Positions 7,040 through 10,575 of a stretch of 10,575 bases of DNA are shown here, one piece after another. The number at the start of each line of letters is the position of its first letter. Position 1 is the first letter of the stretch. The position numbers were made by a program, and so were the translations under genes. The notes beneath the pieces are model-generated. The model saw only the letters and a program-made list of their open reading frames with translations. It had not been told where the DNA came from and ran no database searches. The stretch is from GCA-002728855 sp036340635. Lineage in GTDB: Bacteria > Bacteroidota > Bacteroidia > Flavobacteriales > Flavobacteriaceae. The stretch spans positions 1 through 10,575 of the forward strand of contig JAYYYF010000015.1 of NCBI GenBank assembly GCA_036340635.1, given 5' to 3'.

Positions 7040-8152
7040 ATGAAACAAAATAGAAGAGAATGGTTAAAGTCTTCTTTAGGGATTGGCGGATTAATCTTAG
7101 CACCATCAACTTTTTTAAGTGCTAATGAGGTAAAACGGTTTAATCAACGGGAATATGGTTTGCCTATAAAGTTGAGTTCAAATGAAAATCCTTATGGTCC
7201 TTCAGAAAGAGTTCTTGAGAGAGTTACAAAAGCTTTTGATTTTGGATGCAGGTATCCCTACTCTTATGCTGATGATCTTGCAGAGATTCTTGCAAAAAAA
7301 CATTCTGTTGATCCAGAAAGCATTATTATTACCGGTGGTTCTACAGAAGGATTAAGGATAACAGGTGTTACGTTTTCCAAAGGGGGAGGAGAAATAATTG
7401 CAGCCAAACCTACTTTTCTTGCCTTAATGGATTATGCTCAAAAGTGGGGAGCCAATATCAATTGGGTACCTGTTTCAAATAATATGGGATATGATTTGGA
7501 TGAGGTTGAAAAGAGAGTTTCTAAAAAGACGAAATTAGTTTTTTTATGTAATCCAAATAATCCAACTGGAACAATTGTAGCTAAAGAAAAGCTAAAAGAT
7601 TTTTGTAGTGTTGTAAGTAGGAAAACGATTTTATTTAGTGATGAAGCATACTATGAATTTGTTGAGGAACCCAACTATCCTTCAATGGTTGATTTAGTGA
7701 AAGAAGGTTCTAATGTAATAGTTTCAAAAACTTTTTCAAAAGTTTATGGAATGGCAGGACTTAGGATAGGATATTTAATAGCAAAACCTGATTTGGCAAA
7801 AAAAATCAGAAACAATGTTGTGGCCATGAGTAATGTTTTAGCTATAGAGGGAGCCAAAGAAGCTCTTGTTGACAAAGATTTTTTTGACTTTTCCATTAAA
7901 AAAACAAGGGAAGCAAAAGAGAGCATTTATAAAACTCTTGATCACATTGGATTGAAATATGTAAAGTCACACACAAATTTTATTTTCTTTAAATCGGGAA
8001 TTGATATAAGAGAACTTGGGCCAAAAATGTTAGAAAAAGGGATTAGAATAGGACGCCCTTTTCCTCCTTTTTATGATTGGTGTAGAATAAGTACTGGAAC
8101 ATCCCAGGAGGTAAACAGGTTTATTTCATCAATGTTAGAGGTTTACAGCTAA
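7040..8152 (+). CDS. Tat-exported class I/II PLP-dependent aminotransferase (HisC-like family)
   Basis: A 370-residue fold-type I aminotransferase of the histidinol-phosphate aminotransferase-like family. Visible features are the N-terminal SSNENPYGPS (46-55), CNPNNPTG (170-177), SDEAYYEF with D201 pairing the PLP ring, SKTFSKVYGMAGLRIGY (229-245) with Schiff-base K234 and phosphate-binding R242, and R349 in CRISTGT for the substrate carboxylate. Unlike biosynthetic HisC, it starts with a twin-arginine leader: NRREWLK (4-10), a hydrophobic stretch (13-27) and a likely cleavage near 28. Tat export of a folded, cofactor-loaded enzyme to the periplasm is therefore predicted. The amino donor and acceptor are unknown, and the gene is not in a histidine operon, so a hisC symbol would be misleading. 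It is divergent from the amino acid symporter and convergent with the secreted protein gene. Confidence 0.9.
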   Translation: MKQNRREWLKSSLGIGGLILAPSTFLSANEVKRFNQREYGLPIKLSSNENPYGPSERVLERVTKAFDFGCRYPYSYADDLAEILAKKHSVDPESIIITGGSTEGLRITGVTFSKGGGEIIAAKPTFLALMDYAQKWGANINWVPVSNNMGYDLDEVEKRVSKKTKLVFLCNPNNPTGTIVAKEKLKDFCSVVSRKTILFSDEAYYEFVEEPNYPSMVDLVKEGSNVIVSKTFSKVYGMAGLRIGYLIAKPDLAKKIRNNVVAMSNVLAIEGAKEALVDKDFFDFSIKKTREAKESIYKTLDHIGLKYVKSHTNFIFFKSGIDIRELGPKMLEKGIRIGRPFPPFYDWCRISTGTSQEVNRFISSMLEVYS

Positions 8153-8171
8153 CTGAAGAATAATCAATTAG

Positions 8172-8184
8172 ATAAATGATTTAT
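8172..8184. repeat. Short inverted repeat in the convergent gap 8153-8224
   Basis: Between two convergent stop codons the 72-base gap holds a perfect inverted repeat, ATAAAT-G-ATTTAT. A wider pair, AATCAAT (8162-8168) and ATTGATT (8210-8216), flanks it, with a T-run at 8204-8209. This could form a weak AT-only hairpin that serves both transcripts as a terminator. There is no GC-rich stem, so a classical intrinsic terminator cannot be claimed. Confidence 0.25.
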
Positions 8185-8224
8185 TTAAAGAGTGTAAAGC
8201 AAGTTTTTTATTGATTGAATAATT

Positions 8225-8893
8225 TTATTCTTTAACAAGTATGTAAGTTGCTCTTACACCAGTCGCTAAGTTCCATTGGTTTGCAGTAACTAAATCTCCG
8301 TTTTCATTGTAGACACGGACTTCTGCAGTATTAGGCCCTGAACTTCCTTGATTCAGAGCAATAAAATCAATTTTATTAAATCCTGAAACCAAATTAAGAT
8401 TTAGACCTACAAAGTTTTGAAAAAGGGTTACATCTGGAAAAAGTACTTCGTCATTATGAGTAATTTTTACCCTATCACCATCAGGCATTTCATGATCTCT
8501 AAAAATAATTCTTACACTGGAATCATTAAGTCTGAAATCACCTAGGTATTGATCTGTTGTAAAATTCCTAGGATTTTTGTCTTTTTCTTTCTTGTTAAGT
8601 TTTTTAGAGTAATAATCTCCCGGATTTAAAAAATTTTCTTGCCCTTGCAAATTTATAGGGGGATTAGTTAAATCATTTTTAGGGTCTGTCATGTCCAATG
8701 GTTTTTTTAAAAAATCTCCTTGGAGAAATTTATTTTCTTTAGTTGGACCCAAGAGACTTTTTGTCTTCTCATTAGGGGTTATCGGGAATTTCTTTTTTTC
8801 TTCTTTTGAATTTTCCTGACTCATAAGGTTTGTTGAGAGGAAAAAAATAACAGAAAAAATAAAAACCCTAGTAAAAGTCCTATGATTTAGCAT
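8225..8893 (-). CDS. Secreted protein of unknown function with a C-terminal beta-rich domain
   Basis: A 222-residue protein with a clear signal peptide: a basic start (MLNHRTFTR), a hydrophobic core at about 10-24, and probable cleavage in the LMSQENS region. The mature N-terminal half (about 26-112) is lysine-, asparagine- and proline-rich and looks disordered. The C-terminal part (about 114-222) is compact and beta-rich, with YLGDFR (116-121), RDHEMPDGDRVKITHND (132-148) and GFNKIDFIALNQGSSGPNTA (171-190), and ends in WNLATGVRATYILVKE. I recall similar domains in flavobacterial secreted proteins, but I know of no function. No lipobox cysteine is near the cleavage site and there is no T9SS tail, so a periplasmic product is the simplest prediction. 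Its promoter region is shared with the divergent sodium:solute symporter gene; its 3' end faces the aminotransferase. Confidence 0.8.
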   Translation of the reverse strand: MLNHRTFTRVFIFSVIFFLSTNLMSQENSKEEKKKFPITPNEKTKSLLGPTKENKFLQGDFLKKPLDMTDPKNDLTNPPINLQGQENFLNPGDYYSKKLNKKEKDKNPRNFTTDQYLGDFRLNDSSVRIIFRDHEMPDGDRVKITHNDEVLFPDVTLFQNFVGLNLNLVSGFNKIDFIALNQGSSGPNTAEVRVYNENGDLVTANQWNLATGVRATYILVKE

Positions 8894-8912
8894 TAGTAAT
8901 TCTTTTTGAGTA

Positions 8913-8920
8913 CAAACCTA
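8913..8920 (-). promoter_or_regulatory. Candidate Bacteroidota -7 promoter element upstream of the secreted protein gene
   Basis: Read on the minus strand this is TAGGTTTG, an exact match to TAnnTTTG, ending 20 bases before the ATG at 8893. It overlaps a 10-bp palindrome AACCTAGGTT (8915-8924). A -33 TTG at the expected 17-19 base spacing is not visible, so the call rests on the -7 match and position alone. Confidence 0.4.
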
Positions 8921-9012
8921 GGTTGAAATCATTAAATGACCTTACTATTTAACATGTTTTTTAGAAAATAAAAGATTAATAATGTACATTAGAACCCAAT
9001 AAATTTTTTGAT

Positions 9013-10575
9013 ATGCAGTTATCTACTCTTGATTGGTACATTCTCGCAGGGTTCTTTATTACGTTATTGTTAATTGGTTTTTGGGCATCAAAAAAAGCCG
9101 GTAAAAATGTTAATGAATTTTTTCTTTCTGGCAGGAATATGCCATGGTGGTTACTTGGGATTTCAATGGTTGCCACTACTTTTTCAGCAGACACACCAAA
9201 TCTTGTAACGGACATTGTTAGGAACAATGGAGTTTCAGGGAACTGGGTTTGGTGGGCTTTTTTGTTAACAGGCATGCTTACTGTTTTTGTTTATGCAAAA
9301 CTTTGGAGGAGGTCTGAAGTCTTAACTGATTTAGAGTTTTATGAATTAAGATATGGAGGTAAAGGAGCTGCTTTTTTGAGAGGTTTTAGAGCTGTTTATT
9401 TAGGTGTTTTTTTTAATATTATGATCATGGCTACGGTATGTCTTGCTGCCATAAAAATTGGCGGGGTGATGCTTGGTTTAGATCCCGAGGAAACTTTGAT
9501 TATAGCATGTTCAGTTGCTGTTATATACAGCTCTATAGGTGGTTTAAAAAGTGTTATAATGACTGATTTTTTTCAATTTACACTAGCGATGTTGGCTACA
9601 TTTTGGGCTGCGGCAGTGATTGTAAATCTTCCTCAGGTAGGAGGGCTAGATAATCTAATTAATCATCCAGATATTGTCCCAAAACTTGATTTAATTCCTG
9701 ACATTTCAAATACAGAGTTATTTTTAACTATTTTTTTACTTCCTCTCGCACTTCAATGGTGGAGTGTTTGGTATCCTGGAGCAGAACCTGGAGGGGGAGG
9801 TTATGTAGCGCAAAGAATGCTTTCAGCAAAAAATGAAAATCATGCAGTTTGGGCCACTTTACTTTTTAATTTTATGCATTATGCCATTCGCCCATGGCCC
9901 TGGATTTTAGTTGCTCTTGCATCATTAATTGTATTTCCAAACTTAGATGATCTACAAATGGCATTCCCTGAAATAGAAGCAAATGTAATTGGACATGACC
10001 TAGCGTATCCTGCAATGATGACGTTACTGCCATCTGGTCTTTTAGGACTTTTATTAGCCTCCTTAGCAGCAGCTTTTATGTCTACTATAGCATCACATTT
10101 AAATTGGGGCTCATCTTATGTTGTCAATGATTTTTATAAAAGATTTTTACAACCTGATGCAACTGATCGTCAGATGGTTGGTTTGGGGAGATTAACTACA
10201 GTTATATTAATGATTCTTTCAGCTGGCCTAGCCCTTTTATTAAGTAATGCATTACAGGCATTTAATATTTTATTGCAGATTGGAGCAGGAACTGGACTTA
10301 TTTTTATATTACGTTGGTTCTGGTACAGAATTAATGTTTATAGTGAAATTACTGCAATGATAGTATCTTTTGTTGTTGCACTTTACCTGCAAATCATTCA
10401 TCCTAGATTAGGGTTTGAGGTTATATCATCTGAGCTGCAATTAATTATAGGTGTAAGTATCACTACACTAATTTGGGTTACTGTTACCTTGCTTACTCCA
10501 ACTGAGGATGAAAAAACTTTGCAGGAATTTTATAGAAAAATACAACCTGGTGGGCCAGGGTGGAAAAAGGTTGTT
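9013..10575 (+). CDS. Sodium:solute symporter (SSS family), 3'-truncated by the window
   Basis: An uninterrupted reading frame of 521 codons from the ATG at 9013 to the window edge, with no stop; the C-terminus lies outside. It is a polytopic membrane protein of the sodium:solute symporter family (LeuT fold). Diagnostic stretches are the early FFLSGRNMPWWLLGISMVA (36-54) followed by TTFSADTPNLVTDIVR (55-70), the SSIGGLKSVIMTDFFQF helix region (about 174-190), and AEPGGGGYVAQRMLSAKNE (about 257-275). The late LASLAAAFMSTIASHLNWGSS (about 347-367) also fits. This GGGGYVAQRMLSAKNE subgroup is widespread in Bacteroidota, and its substrate is generally unassigned (sugar, amino acid or other). The predicted role is sodium-driven uptake across the inner membrane. 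No regulator is adjacent; it shares a 119-base divergent region with the secreted protein gene. Confidence 0.93.
   Translation, partial: MQLSTLDWYILAGFFITLLLIGFWASKKAGKNVNEFFLSGRNMPWWLLGISMVATTFSADTPNLVTDIVRNNGVSGNWVWWAFLLTGMLTVFVYAKLWRRSEVLTDLEFYELRYGGKGAAFLRGFRAVYLGVFFNIMIMATVCLAAIKIGGVMLGLDPEETLIIACSVAVIYSSIGGLKSVIMTDFFQFTLAMLATFWAAAVIVNLPQVGGLDNLINHPDIVPKLDLIPDISNTELFLTIFLLPLALQWWSVWYPGAEPGGGGYVAQRMLSAKNENHAVWATLLFNFMHYAIRPWPWILVALASLIVFPNLDDLQMAFPEIEANVIGHDLAYPAMMTLLPSGLLGLLLASLAAAFMSTIASHLNWGSSYVVNDFYKRFLQPDATDRQMVGLGRLTTVILMILSAGLALLLSNALQAFNILLQIGAGTGLIFILRWFWYRINVYSEITAMIVSFVVALYLQIIHPRLGFEVISSELQLIIGVSITTLIWVTVTLLTPTEDEKTLQEFYRKIQPGGPGWKKVV

Noticed and set aside
7744..7926. Minus-strand frame of 60 codons inside the aminotransferase gene
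   Set aside because: It is antisense to the PLP-binding region of a complete enzyme.
7040..8152. Histidine biosynthesis hisC
   Set aside because: The Tat leader and lack of his-gene neighbours argue against a cytoplasmic biosynthetic role.
8976..9275. Minus-strand frame of 99 codons at the start of the sodium:solute symporter
   Set aside because: The plus strand there encodes unmistakable SSS motifs in a long open frame to the window edge.

Overview
The window reads as a piece of a Bacteroidota chromosome, most likely a marine flavobacterium. The DNA is clearly AT-rich. The first gene ends in a type IX secretion type B sorting domain (CHU_C family), which is a Bacteroidota hallmark. One candidate promoter fits the Bacteroidota -7 consensus (TAnnTTTG), and several starts lack an obvious Shine-Dalgarno sequence. 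The protein families are mainly Bacteroidota types, and genes are packed tightly, with the longest gene-free gap about 119 bases. I see no rRNA, tRNA, CRISPR array, insertion sequence or phage gene.

Layout. 1-4547 (+) is a co-directional run: the 3' part of a large secreted repeat protein, a VanZ-like membrane protein, an enolase-superfamily epimerase/racemase and a DUF1611 P-loop protein. The last three are joined by short overlaps. 4548-5424 (-) is a two-gene unit, OsmC-like then YkuK-like RNase H fold, whose stop codon abuts the DUF1611 stop. 5469-5642 (+) is a small two-helix membrane protein. 5639-6997 (-) is an AGCS-type sodium:amino acid symporter. It is divergent, across 42 bases, from a Tat-signal-bearing PLP aminotransferase at 7040-8152 (+). 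8225-8893 (-) is a secreted protein of unknown function. 9013 to the right edge (+) is a sodium:solute symporter cut off by the window.

How the genes may work together. The strongest theme is amino acid and D-amino acid metabolism. The epimerase/DUF1611 pair matches either the DgcA/DgcN route (D-glutamate to N-acetyl-D-glutamate to N-acetyl-L-glutamate) described in marine Proteobacteria and haloarchaea, or a murein-dipeptide recycling step. A sodium:alanine/glycine-type carrier and a probably exported aminotransferase lie close by. This suggests scavenging of amino acids, perhaps from peptidoglycan, but the link between the 2.5-4.5 kb and 5.6-8.2 kb blocks is inference. The adhesin, OsmC, YkuK and SSS genes look like ordinary Bacteroidota genome content.
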